Source: Caballeronia arvi
GTDB lineage: Bacteria > Pseudomonadota > Gammaproteobacteria > Burkholderiales > Burkholderiaceae
Direction of reading: 5' to 3'
NCBI RefSeq assembly: GCF_001544695.2
Contig: NZ_FCOM02000001.1
Location: forward strand, 614,205 to 678,204
Length of the DNA stretch: 64,000 bases
Shown in pieces: positions 19,151 to 28,257 of this stretch. Under the pieces are notes generated by a model. That model was not told where the DNA came from. It worked only from the letters and a program-made list of their open reading frames with translations, and ran no database searches. Made by a program: the position numbers and the translations under genes. Positions within the stretch are counted from its first letter, which is position 1; every line of letters starts with the position of its first letter.

Positions 19151-21049
19151 ATGTCCGAACGTCCGATCGATCCGCACAAGCATCATCATGCGTATTGCCT
19201 TCCTTTCGGCGCTCATCTGACGGGCGCCGTGCGCGAAAATCCGCGCACTCGCTTCCGCTTCTGGGCGCCATCGCGCGAGTCCGTGCAGGTCGAGATCCAG
19301 CGCGCGGGCGGCGCACCCGAACTCATCGACATGCAGGCAACCGGCGACGGCTGGTTCGAAGCCGAAGCCGATGGCGGCGCGGGCACGCTCTATCGCTATC
19401 GGCTGGATGAAGCGCTTGCCGTACCCGATCCCGCCTCGCGCTTTCAGCCGCAGGACGTACATGGTCCGAGCGAAGTCATCGATCCGCGCGCGTACAAATG
19501 GACGCACACGAACTGGCACGGTCGTCCCTGGGAAGAGACCGTGCTTTATGAACTGCACGTCGGCGCGATGGGCGGCTATGCGGGCGTCATCGCGCGCCTG
19601 CCGGAACTCGCGCAACTTGGCGTGACGGCGATCGAGCTGATGCCGCTCAACGATTTTTCCGGCACGCGCAACTGGGGCTACGACGGCGTGCTGCCCTACG
19701 CGCCCGACTCGTCGTATGGCCGCCCCGAAGAGCTGAAGCAACTCGTCGATACCGCGCACGGCCTCGGCCTGATGGTGTTTCTCGATGTGGTCTATAACCA
19801 CTTCGGCCCGGACGGCAACTATCTGCATGCCTATGCGAAGCCTTTTTTCCGCGAAGGCGTGCACACGCCGTGGGGACCGGCGATCGATTTCGAGCGTCCG
19901 CAGGTGCGCGATCTGTTCTTCGACAATGCGCTTTACTGGCTCAGCGAATATCGTTTCGATGGCCTGCGCCTCGACGCGGTGCACGCGATCAACGACGACG
20001 AATGGCTGCGCGAACTCGCGCATCGCGTGCGCAGTTCCGTCGAGGCGAGCCGTCACGTGCATCTCGTGCTGGAGAACGAGCACAACACGGCGAACCTGCT
20101 GGAAACGCATTTCGACGCTCAATGGAACGACGACGCGCACAACACGCTGCACGTTCTTTTGACGGGCGAAGACGAAAGCTACTACGGTGCGTATTGCGAC
20201 AAACCTATCGAAAAGCTTGCGCGCATCCTGAAGGAAGGCTTCGCGTATCAGGGCGATCCGTCGCCGATTCACGACGGCAAGCCGCGCGGCGAAAAGAGCG
20301 CGCACCTGCCGCCGACGCGCTTCGTGATGTTCCTGCAGAACCACGATCAGATCGGCAACCGCGCGATGGGCGATCGCCTGCGCGCGTTGACCGACGACGA
20401 AGCGTTGTTCGCCGCGACGGGTCTGCTGCTCCTGTCGCCGCAAATTCCGCTGCTGTTCATGGAGGAGCAATACGGCTCGAAGCAGCCGTTCCTGTTCTTC
20501 ACCGACTATCACGACCAGCTCGCCGATGCGGTGCGTGAAGGCCGTCGCAAGGAATTCGCGAAGTTTTCCGCATTCACCGATGAAAAGCGCCGGGCGCAAA
20601 TCCCCGATCCGAACGACAAGAAGACCTTCGAGATGTCCTCGCCCAGAATCAGCGGCAAGCAGGACGAAGTGGACCGGCTCGAATGGCTGCACTTCTATCG
20701 CTCGGCATTGACGGTGCGCGCGAAGCTCATCACGCCGCGTCTCAAGGGCGCGAAGTCGCTCGGCGCGGACGTGCTCAGTGACAAGGCGCTCGTCGCGCGC
20801 TGGAAGCTCGGCGACGGCGAAACGCTGTCCGTCGCGCTCAATCTCGGCGATACGGCCATCGCGCTGAAAGACACGCCGCCGGGCAAGATCATCTTCGAGA
20901 CGCCAGCGCGTGCGCAGGACACCGCAGCCAAGGGCGAACTCGGCGGCCGCACGTTCCTCGCGTGGCTCAGCGGCGAAGTGAACGAATATGCGCTCGCGCA
21001 CGATGCGCGCCGCTTCGAACCGGCATCGGCCGAAGGGAAAGCCTCGTGA
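19151..21049 (+). CDS. treZ: Malto-oligosyltrehalose trehalohydrolase TreZ (632 aa)
   Basis: GH13_10 enzyme that releases trehalose from maltooligosyltrehalose made by TreY. A short CBM48-like N-terminal domain (about 15-110, TRFRFWAPSRESVQVEI) precedes the barrel. Catalytic residues are Asp275 (GLRLDAVHAIND), Glu308 (HLVLENEHNT) and the NHDQIGNRAMG motif. The length is slightly above the usual 580-600 aa. ATG 19151 is preceded by GGCAGGAAAT. It overlaps malQ by 4 bp (GTGA), so translation is coupled within treZ-malQ-treY. Confidence 0.95.
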   Translation: MSERPIDPHKHHHAYCLPFGAHLTGAVRENPRTRFRFWAPSRESVQVEIQRAGGAPELIDMQATGDGWFEAEADGGAGTLYRYRLDEALAVPDPASRFQPQDVHGPSEVIDPRAYKWTHTNWHGRPWEETVLYELHVGAMGGYAGVIARLPELAQLGVTAIELMPLNDFSGTRNWGYDGVLPYAPDSSYGRPEELKQLVDTAHGLGLMVFLDVVYNHFGPDGNYLHAYAKPFFREGVHTPWGPAIDFERPQVRDLFFDNALYWLSEYRFDGLRLDAVHAINDDEWLRELAHRVRSSVEASRHVHLVLENEHNTANLLETHFDAQWNDDAHNTLHVLLTGEDESYYGAYCDKPIEKLARILKEGFAYQGDPSPIHDGKPRGEKSAHLPPTRFVMFLQNHDQIGNRAMGDRLRALTDDEALFAATGLLLLSPQIPLLFMEEQYGSKQPFLFFTDYHDQLADAVREGRRKEFAKFSAFTDEKRRAQIPDPNDKKTFEMSSPRISGKQDEVDRLEWLHFYRSALTVRAKLITPRLKGAKSLGADVLSDKALVARWKLGDGETLSVALNLGDTAIALKDTPPGKIIFETPARAQDTAAKGELGGRTFLAWLSGEVNEYALAHDARRFEPASAEGKAS

Positions 21050-23253
21050 GCGCCGCCACCAGCAAGAAGGGCGATGCCCACGCCGCGCGACCCGTCAGCG
21101 GCATCGAGACGCTCGCGGAACACGCGGGCTTCGAGATCGAATGGCAGGACGCGCACAAGAACATGCAGCGCGTGCCGGAAACGACGCTGCGCATCCTGCT
21201 CGACAAGCTCGGCCTGCCATGCGGCAACGCCACGCAGATCAAGCAGAGCCTGTCCGCCGTCGATGCCGAAATGAGCGGCCGCAAGCTGCCGCCGCTCATC
21301 ACCGCGGAGGTGGATCGTGGCATCGCGCTGCCGGTGTCGGCGGCGAAGCAAGGCGCGCGCTATCGCATCGAACTGGAAAGCGGCGAGGTCATCGACGGGC
21401 GCTTCACGTCGCCGAAGGGCGAGATCGCGCTGCTTTCGCCGATCGCGGAGCCGGGCTATCACACGCTCGTCATCAACGACCATCGCACGACGCTGGCGGT
21501 CGCGCCCGCACGCTGCTTCACCCTCGACGATGCCTGGCGCACGCTCAGCGACGACGCCGGCAACGCGCCGCCGCTCTGGGGCGTCGCGGCGCAGGTGTAC
21601 GGCTTGCGGCGCAACGGCGATGGCGGCATCGGCGATTTCACCGCGCTTGCATCGCTTGCGACGCAGACGGCCAAACGCGGCGGCCATGCCGTCGCCATCA
21701 GTCCGATGCACGCGATGTTCAGCGCCGAGCCGAACAAGTTCAGCCCGTATTCGCCGTCATCGCGGCTCTTTTTCAACATCGCGCACGTGGACCCCGCCGC
21801 CGTGCTCGGCGCGCCGGCCGCGCGAGCGGCAATCGACAAAGCCGGCGTCGCCAATGAGCTCACCGAACTCGAAGGTCTGACGCTGATCGACTGGCCGCGC
21901 GCATCGAAGGCGCGTCTCGCGGTGCTGCGCGCGCTCTTCGAGCCGTTTTCCGCCGACCGCGATTCGCCGTTCGCAAAGGACTTCGCCGCGTTCGTCGAAG
22001 AAGGCGGGCGTCCGCTCGAAGATCACGCGCGCTTCGAAGCGCTGCAGGCCGCGCAGATCGCGGAAAACGGCGACGGCCACTGGCGCAACTGGCCCGAGGC
22101 CTTGCGCGATCCGCGCAGCGATGCAGTCACCGAATTCGCCGACGCGAACCGCCGCGAAGTCGACTTCTATCTCTTCGCGCAATGGCTCGCCGCCAAAGGG
22201 CTCATGCACGCGCAGCACGCCGCGCGCGATGCGGGCATGGCGGTCGGTCTCGTCGCGGATCTCGCGGTCGGTTGCGACAGCGCGGGCAGCCACGCATGGT
22301 CGTATCGCGATGAAATGCTGACGGGCGTGTCCGTCGGCGCGCCGCCCGACCTCTTCAATCAGGCCGGGCAATCGTGGGGACTCACGACGTTCTCGCCGCG
22401 CGCGATGCGCACGCAAGGCTTCGCGGCGTTCATCGACATGCTGCGCTGCGCGTTCAAGTGCGCGGGCGGCATCCGCATCGACCACATTCTCGGCTTGCGG
22501 CGTCTGTGGCTCGTGCCCGAAGGCGAAAGCGCGAAGGACGGCGCGTATCTGCGCTATCCGCTCGACGACATGCTGCGGCTGATCGCGCTCGAATCGTGGC
22601 GGCATCGCGCGATCGTGGTCGGCGAAGATCTCGGCACGGTGCCGCCCGGTTTCACGGAGCGCTTGCAGGAGCACGGCTTGCTGGGTATTCGCGTGCTCTG
22701 GTTCGAGCGGGAGGTGGACGGGCCGGGCTTCAAGCCGCCGCGCGAATGGGACGCGGGCGTCACGGCGACGACGACCACGCACGACCTGCCGACCGTCACC
22801 GGATGGTGGCGCGGCGAGGACATCGTGTGGCGCTCGAAGATCGGCCAGACGATGGCGCGCGCCGATGGACGCGACCCGGTCGAAGTTGCGCTCGAAGAAC
22901 GCGGCGAGGACCGCGAACATTTGTGGCGCGCGTTCCAGGATGCGGGCATCGCGCCGGACGACGTGGAGGCGCCCGATATCGACAACGCGCCCGTCGATGA
23001 GGCGCTGGCCTTCGTCGCCGCGACGCCCGCACCGCTCGTCACGTATCCGCTCGAAGACCTGCTCGCGCTCGCGGAGCAGCCGAATTTACCCGGCTCCATC
23101 GACGAGCATCCGAACTGGCGCAGGCGTTTGGTCCGCCCAGTCGACGAACTGTTCCTCGACGACGCCTTTTCCGATCGCCTGCTCGCCGTCGATACTGCGC
23201 GCAAGCGCGCCGGGCAACCGAACGAACCTACATCGAACTCCGAAACACCATGA
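21046..23253 (+). CDS. malQ: 4-alpha-glucanotransferase MalQ (amylomaltase, 735 aa)
   Basis: GH77 disproportionating enzyme that moves glucan segments between maltooligosaccharides, supplying chains of suitable length to TreY. Catalytic motifs: IRIDHILGL (Asp479), VVGEDLGTVP (Glu527) and TTTHDLPTVTGWW. The N-terminal 170 residues form the extra domain found in long bacterial MalQ proteins. Start GTG 21046 overlaps the treZ stop and follows AAGGGAAAG. The end overlaps treY by 4 bp (ATGA). Its position between treZ and treY argues for a role in the glucan-to-trehalose route, not in maltose uptake. Confidence 0.94.
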   Translation: MSAATSKKGDAHAARPVSGIETLAEHAGFEIEWQDAHKNMQRVPETTLRILLDKLGLPCGNATQIKQSLSAVDAEMSGRKLPPLITAEVDRGIALPVSAAKQGARYRIELESGEVIDGRFTSPKGEIALLSPIAEPGYHTLVINDHRTTLAVAPARCFTLDDAWRTLSDDAGNAPPLWGVAAQVYGLRRNGDGGIGDFTALASLATQTAKRGGHAVAISPMHAMFSAEPNKFSPYSPSSRLFFNIAHVDPAAVLGAPAARAAIDKAGVANELTELEGLTLIDWPRASKARLAVLRALFEPFSADRDSPFAKDFAAFVEEGGRPLEDHARFEALQAAQIAENGDGHWRNWPEALRDPRSDAVTEFADANRREVDFYLFAQWLAAKGLMHAQHAARDAGMAVGLVADLAVGCDSAGSHAWSYRDEMLTGVSVGAPPDLFNQAGQSWGLTTFSPRAMRTQGFAAFIDMLRCAFKCAGGIRIDHILGLRRLWLVPEGESAKDGAYLRYPLDDMLRLIALESWRHRAIVVGEDLGTVPPGFTERLQEHGLLGIRVLWFEREVDGPGFKPPREWDAGVTATTTTHDLPTVTGWWRGEDIVWRSKIGQTMARADGRDPVEVALEERGEDREHLWRAFQDAGIAPDDVEAPDIDNAPVDEALAFVAATPAPLVTYPLEDLLALAEQPNLPGSIDEHPNWRRRLVRPVDELFLDDAFSDRLLAVDTARKRAGQPNEPTSNSETP

Positions 23254-26186
23254 CCGTACCGCGTTCCACGCTCAGGCTTCAGCTTCACAAGGGCTTCACG
23301 TTCGACGATGCCGCCGCGCTCGTCGACTACTTCGCGCTGCTCGGCGTGAGTCACGCCTATGTGTCGCCGATCACGACCGCGACCGCCGGTTCCACGCACG
23401 GCTATGACGTCGTGGACCCCACGAAGGTCAATCCCGAGCTGGGCGGCGAAGACGGCCTGCGACGCTTCGTCGAGAAGCTGCGCGCGCACGAGATGGGCCT
23501 CATCGTCGATATCGTGCCGAATCACATGGGCGTGGGCGGGTCGGAGAACGTGTGGTGGCAGGACATCCTCGAATGGGGACGGCACGCCACGCATGCGCGC
23601 TTTTTCGATGTGGACTGGCATTCGCCCGATCCCGCGTTGCGCGGCAAGGTGCTCGCACCGTTTCTCGGCGCACCCTATGGCGACGAGCTGCAAGGCGGCA
23701 AGATCAGGCTTGCCTATCGCGCGGACGAAGGGCGCTTCGTCATCGAGTATTACGCGAATGTGTTTCCGGTCTGTCCGGTCGATTACCCCGCCGTGTTGCA
23801 GGAAGCGCCCGAACTTGCGCAACGCTTCACCGGCCTGACGACCCAGCCCGTCGATCAGCCGCGCGCCGCCGATGCGCGCACCGCGCTCGTCACTATCGCG
23901 CAGACCGAGGGCGGCCAGGCCGCGATCGAAGCCATTCTCGCCGCGCATTCGCCGGATACGTCCGCGGGCCGCGACCGGCTGCATCGACTGCTCGAGCGTC
24001 AGCATTACCGGCTCGCGTGGTGGCGCACCGCGGCGGACGAAGTGAACTGGCGGCGCTTCTTCGATGTGAGCACGCTGGGCGGCGTGCGCGTCGAGCGGCC
24101 CGAGGTGTTCGAGGCATCGCATGCGCTGATCTTCAGGCTCTTCACCGAAGGTCTGCTCGATGGCGTGCGCGTCGATCATGTCGATGGCCTCGCCGAGCCG
24201 CGCGAATATTGCCAGCGCCTGCGCGCGCGGCTGGAAGAGCTGTCGGTCCAGCGGCCCGAGGCGTTGCGGCACGGTAACGGGCGCACGTATTTCGTCGTCG
24301 AGAAAATTCTCGCGCGCGGCGAGCCGTTGCGCCGCGACTGGCAGGTCGACGGCACGACCGGCTACGACTTCATGAACGACGTTGGCGCGCTGCTGCACGA
24401 CCCGGCTGGTGCGGCGCCGCTCGCTGCGCTGTGGGCGGACATCACGGGCAAGAGCGCCTCGTTCGCCGACGAAGCGCTCGCCGCGCGCCGCAAGATACTC
24501 GCCGAGAATCTCGCGGCGGAGCTGGATCGCGTGACGCGCGCGCTGCATCGCATTGCCCGCGATGCGCAGAACACGCGCGATTTCACCTTCACGTCGATAC
24601 GTCGCGTGGTGGCGGAACTCGTCGTGCAGTTTCCGGTGTATCGCATCTATCCGGTGGGCGGCGTGCGTAGCCCCGAGGACGAACGCTTCTTCTCGCACGC
24701 GCTCGACGCCGCGCGCGCGGTGCTCGCGAAAGCGGATCATGTCGTGCTCGATCAGGTCGCGCAATGGCTGGGCGACAAGCTGCCCGACGAGGCACCGCAA
24801 CCCGAACGCGCTGAACGCAGCGAACGCGGCAGGGATCGCGCTGCCGAACGCAATCGTGAGCGTGATCGCGATCGAACTCAGGCGCAGGCGGGGCAAAATC
24901 CGCCGTCGTCGAGCGGATCGCAGCGCCGCGCGGCGCAGACGCTGTTCTCGCAATTGACGTCGCCGGTGGCGGCGAAGGCCGTCGAGGATACGGCGTGCTA
25001 TCGGTATGGACGGCTCGTGTCGCGCAATGAAGTCGGTGCGGACCCCGGCGAGTTCGCGTTATCCGTCGATGAGTTTCACAAGTGCAATCGCGAACGATTC
25101 GAGACCTTCCCGCACGCGATGCTCTGCACGGCGACGCACGATCACAAGCGTGGAGAAGACGTGCGCGCGCGCATTGCGGCGTTGAGCGAGATCCCTGACG
25201 AATGGTCCGCGACGCTCAGGCAATGGTCTACGTTGAACACCCCGTTGCGACGAGGTCCGGGCGGCGGCCATGATGAAACGAGCGATAGCCACGATTGGGC
25301 ACCGGGGCCGGCAGCGGAGGCGATGCTTTATCAGATGCTCGTCGGATGCTGGCCGACGACGCTCGCCCCTGATGATGAGACCGGCGTTCACGCGCTTGCG
25401 GAACGCGTGGCGCAGTGGCAGTTGAAGGCGCTGCGCGAGGCGAAGCTGCGCACGAGCTGGTTCGCACCCGACGAAGCGTACGAGAGCGCGTGCAGGGACT
25501 TTCTGTTCGATATCGTCGCGCCGCAGCGGCGCAATGGCTTTCTTCAGGAGTTGTCGGCGTTCGTGGCGCGTATCGGACCGCTCGGCGCGATCAACAGCTT
25601 TCAGCAGACGCTATTGCGGCTGACGTCGCCGGGCGTGCCGGATCTTTATCAGGGCACGGAGTTGTGGGATTTCAGTCTGGTCGATCCGGACAATCGCCGG
25701 CCTGTCGATTATGAATTGCGCCGGGCGTGGCTTGCGGAAGTCGAAGAGATGGGGCCGCCTTCGGAACAGTTATCCAATTGGCGCGATGGGCGCGTGAAGC
25801 TTGCGCTCGTGCGGCGTGCTTTGGCTTTGCGCAAGCATTGCGAGTCGTTGTTTGCTCAGGGCGAGTATGTGCCGCTGGAGGTGCGTGGGGAACATGCGGG
25901 GCATGTGATTGCTTATGCGCGGCATGCGGGGAGCGCGTTTGCCATCGTGATTGCTACGCGGCTTGCTGAGCCGCTGTTGGGTATCGGGCGCGATGTGCCG
26001 CTCGTCGAGGCTGAGCGTTGGGGGGAGACGGCTGTCGTGTTGCCGGAGGCGCTGCATTCGCGGGCGTTGTTTGATTGGGTGAGTCCCAATGCGCCTAAGG
26101 CTGAAGGCGAGATGCTTTTCTTGCGAGATGCTTTGGGGGTGATGCCGGTGGCGTTGTTGGTGGAGGAAGGGGTTCCTCGGCCTTAG
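23250..26186 (+). CDS. treY: Malto-oligosyltrehalose synthase TreY (978 aa)
   Basis: GH13_26 intramolecular transglucosylase that converts the reducing end of an alpha-1,4 glucan into a trehalosyl end. N-terminal STLRLQLHKGFTFDDA and THGYDVVDPTKVNPELGG are family hallmarks. Catalytic residues are Asp309 (GVRVDHVDGLAEP) and Glu351 (YFVVEKILARGE). The C-terminal half has CTATHDHKRGEDVRAR and LYQGTELWDFSLVDPDNRRPVD. Residues about 514-560 form a low-complexity Arg/Glu/Asp/Ser-rich insert before VEDTACYRY, which looks like a surface linker. It is longer than the usual 750-930 aa. It overlaps malQ by 4 bp. G and T are strongly enriched in the last few hundred bases, next to repeat copy 2. Confidence 0.95.
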   Translation: MTVPRSTLRLQLHKGFTFDDAAALVDYFALLGVSHAYVSPITTATAGSTHGYDVVDPTKVNPELGGEDGLRRFVEKLRAHEMGLIVDIVPNHMGVGGSENVWWQDILEWGRHATHARFFDVDWHSPDPALRGKVLAPFLGAPYGDELQGGKIRLAYRADEGRFVIEYYANVFPVCPVDYPAVLQEAPELAQRFTGLTTQPVDQPRAADARTALVTIAQTEGGQAAIEAILAAHSPDTSAGRDRLHRLLERQHYRLAWWRTAADEVNWRRFFDVSTLGGVRVERPEVFEASHALIFRLFTEGLLDGVRVDHVDGLAEPREYCQRLRARLEELSVQRPEALRHGNGRTYFVVEKILARGEPLRRDWQVDGTTGYDFMNDVGALLHDPAGAAPLAALWADITGKSASFADEALAARRKILAENLAAELDRVTRALHRIARDAQNTRDFTFTSIRRVVAELVVQFPVYRIYPVGGVRSPEDERFFSHALDAARAVLAKADHVVLDQVAQWLGDKLPDEAPQPERAERSERGRDRAAERNRERDRDRTQAQAGQNPPSSSGSQRRAAQTLFSQLTSPVAAKAVEDTACYRYGRLVSRNEVGADPGEFALSVDEFHKCNRERFETFPHAMLCTATHDHKRGEDVRARIAALSEIPDEWSATLRQWSTLNTPLRRGPGGGHDETSDSHDWAPGPAAEAMLYQMLVGCWPTTLAPDDETGVHALAERVAQWQLKALREAKLRTSWFAPDEAYESACRDFLFDIVAPQRRNGFLQELSAFVARIGPLGAINSFQQTLLRLTSPGVPDLYQGTELWDFSLVDPDNRRPVDYELRRAWLAEVEEMGPPSEQLSNWRDGRVKLALVRRALALRKHCESLFAQGEYVPLEVRGEHAGHVIAYARHAGSAFAIVIATRLAEPLLGIGRDVPLVEAERWGETAVVLPEALHSRALFDWVSPNAPKAEGEMLFLRDALGVMPVALLVEEGVPRP

Positions 26187-26204
26187 GGTTTGTTTTTTTG
26201 TTTT

Positions 26205-26824
26205 CGCCGGATCCCGTATTCGCGTTGGTTTATTAGCATTGCCCCTGTGCGGGGCGGCACCTACTTTCTTTGCTGCTGCAAAGAAAGTAGGCAAAGAAAG
26301 CAGCTTTTCCCAGCCTAAGCACTTCACGCCGGCCGCGGCACAGGCGATCGAACTAATGGCCCCCAGAGTAGCGAGTGTTCTCGTAGGTCTCATCGGGCGT
26401 GGACCGCGCACGGTCTGCCGCCCGATAGCTCTAAGTGCGCTGGTTCAGCACGAAATAGCTTCGGCACAGCGCTACGCGCTGCCGCGGGGTATGCAAGCGA
26501 AACCAGCTTGTGCGCGCAGAATCGCGCACATACGTGAACCCGATGGACCGGTCGGCCGCGGAGCGGGCTGGAGCTATTTCGTGCTGAACCACTCAGTAGT
26601 GCGGCGCGATATGTCAGACCGTGCGCGATCCACGCCCGGTGAGTTTTGTGAAGGCACTCGCTACTGCCGGACCAAGAAATTAGTTCTGTGCCGCGGCCGG
26701 CTGGAAGTGCTTAGGCTGGGGATGGCTGTTTCTTTGGTTACTTTCTTTGCAGCAGCAAAGAAAGTGACTGCCGCCCCGCATAGGGGCGAAGCTAATAAAC
26801 CAACTCCAATTCGGGATCCAGCGA
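26205..26824. repeat. Giant palindromic intergenic element, copy 2 (about 620 bp)
   Basis: Second copy of the element at 16183-16827, filling the gap between treY and the convergent CNNM gene (26187-26831). The outer ends CGCCGGATCCCGTA and TCGGGATCCAGCG pair, the arms are about 250 bp and the apex again holds ACAGCGCTACGCGCTG. The 11-bp stem, 4-nt loop hairpins occur at 26263-26288 and 26740-26765. The segment after the conserved GCCCCT differs from copy 1 (GTGCGGGGCGGCA instead of CCCCGGGGCGGGG), and that difference is mirrored in both arms of copy 2. T-rich (left) and A-rich (right) runs flank it. Minor reading frames through the arms are by-products of the repeat. Confidence 0.85.
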
Positions 26825-26831
26825 AAAAAAG

Positions 26832-28196
26832 TCATTCCGCTTCCTCAAGCGCCTCCTCGCGAGGATACACCCGCACCAAAACAATCCTCGGCCCCTTCAT
26901 CTTCTTGACAACGATATCGAATCGATCGAATTCAACCCTCTGCCCCTCAGTGGGCAGATCCCCGAGCGCATTGATCACGAGGCCGCCGACCGACTCCGCA
27001 CGTCCTTCATCGATATCGATGCCCAGCGCCCGCTCCAGCGACACCACCGGCAAGCTGCCCTTGCCCATCAACGTGCCATCGTCCATGCGTGACCAGTCCG
27101 CATCGCCCTGACGGAACTCGTCGTGAATCTGCCCGACGAGCGCACCAAGCAGATTATCCAGCGTAATGAAGCCGATCGGCTTCGCGCCCTTGCGCCCGAC
27201 GATCGCCAGATGCGGCGCACCCTTGCGAAAACGTCGAAACAATTCGAGCGCCGAAAGATTCGGCGCGACGTATTGAACGGGCCGCACATGACGCGATAGC
27301 TTGTCGATCTTGTCGGGGGCATCCTTCGAAAAGCTGAAGTGAAAACCGCGCGCGCCGCCATCGCCGGCAAGCAGCAAGTCCTTCAGATGGATCATGCCGA
27401 TCACGCGCTCCCCCGATGCATCGGCGAAAAGCGGATAGCGCGAGAAACGATGCCGCGAAATCACAGCGAGGTTATCGCGCATAGGAAGATCATTACGCAG
27501 GCCGACGAGCTCGTGCGCCGGACGCATCAGATCCGACACCGTCATGCGGCTGAAATCGAGCGAATGCGCGATCGTGTTCCATTCGTCCTCGTTATACGCA
27601 GACCCGCCGCCATGATGACGCCCGCGCAAAATCAGCTTGAGCTCGTCGGTGGAGTAATGCGCGTCGTGACCATGATCCCCCGACATGCCGAAAAGACGCA
27701 GCACGAAATTCGCGCTCGAATTCAGCACCCAGATGAACGGATACATCAGCCAGTAAAAACCGTAGAGCGGCATCGCGAGCCACAGCCCCACCTGCTCCGA
27801 GCGGCGGATGGCCCATGACTTCGGCGCCAGTTCGCCGACGACGATATGCAGAAACGAAATGACCGAGAACGCGAAGAAGAGCGAGATCGAGTCGATGAGC
27901 TTTTCCGACTCGACGCCGAAGAGCGAAAACAACGGATGCAGCAGCGTGGCGAAAGCCGGCTCGCCGATCCAGCCAAGCCCGAGGGACGCCAGCGTGATGC
28001 CGAGCTGGCAGGCGGACAGGTAAGCGTCGAGCTGCCCGTGCACCTTCGCGAGCAGACGGCCCGGCAGGCCGTTGGTGCGCGCCAGTGCCTTGACGCGCGT
28101 GGGCCGCAGCTTGACGAGCCCGAACTCCGCCGCGACGAAGAAACCATTCAACGCGACGAGCAACAATGCGCCGATCAGCGCGACAACCTGAGCCAA
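26832..28196 (-). CDS. CNNM/CBS/CorC_HlyC family protein (hemolysin-like, 454 aa)
   Basis: Member of the UPF0053/CNNM family, in which several bacterial proteins are magnesium or cobalt efflux transporters. The hemolysin label is historical. The DUF21/CNNM membrane domain spans about residues 1-185 with four hydrophobic segments. It includes LNGFFVAAEFGLVKLRPTR and the conserved GELAPKSWAIRRSE. Tandem CBS domains occupy about 215-345 and the CorC_HlyC domain about 365-440. It converges on treY across repeat copy 2, so its 3' end also abuts the palindrome. A single-gene unit. Confidence 0.92.
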   Translation of the reverse strand: MAQVVALIGALLLVALNGFFVAAEFGLVKLRPTRVKALARTNGLPGRLLAKVHGQLDAYLSACQLGITLASLGLGWIGEPAFATLLHPLFSLFGVESEKLIDSISLFFAFSVISFLHIVVGELAPKSWAIRRSEQVGLWLAMPLYGFYWLMYPFIWVLNSSANFVLRLFGMSGDHGHDAHYSTDELKLILRGRHHGGGSAYNEDEWNTIAHSLDFSRMTVSDLMRPAHELVGLRNDLPMRDNLAVISRHRFSRYPLFADASGERVIGMIHLKDLLLAGDGGARGFHFSFSKDAPDKIDKLSRHVRPVQYVAPNLSALELFRRFRKGAPHLAIVGRKGAKPIGFITLDNLLGALVGQIHDEFRQGDADWSRMDDGTLMGKGSLPVVSLERALGIDIDEGRAESVGGLVINALGDLPTEGQRVEFDRFDIVVKKMKGPRIVLVRVYPREEALEEAE

Positions 28197-28257
28197 AGCA
28201 ACTCTCTTCGGAAGTGGAAAGCGTCAGTATATGGGCGACAGGTCTTCGAAAGTCAAT

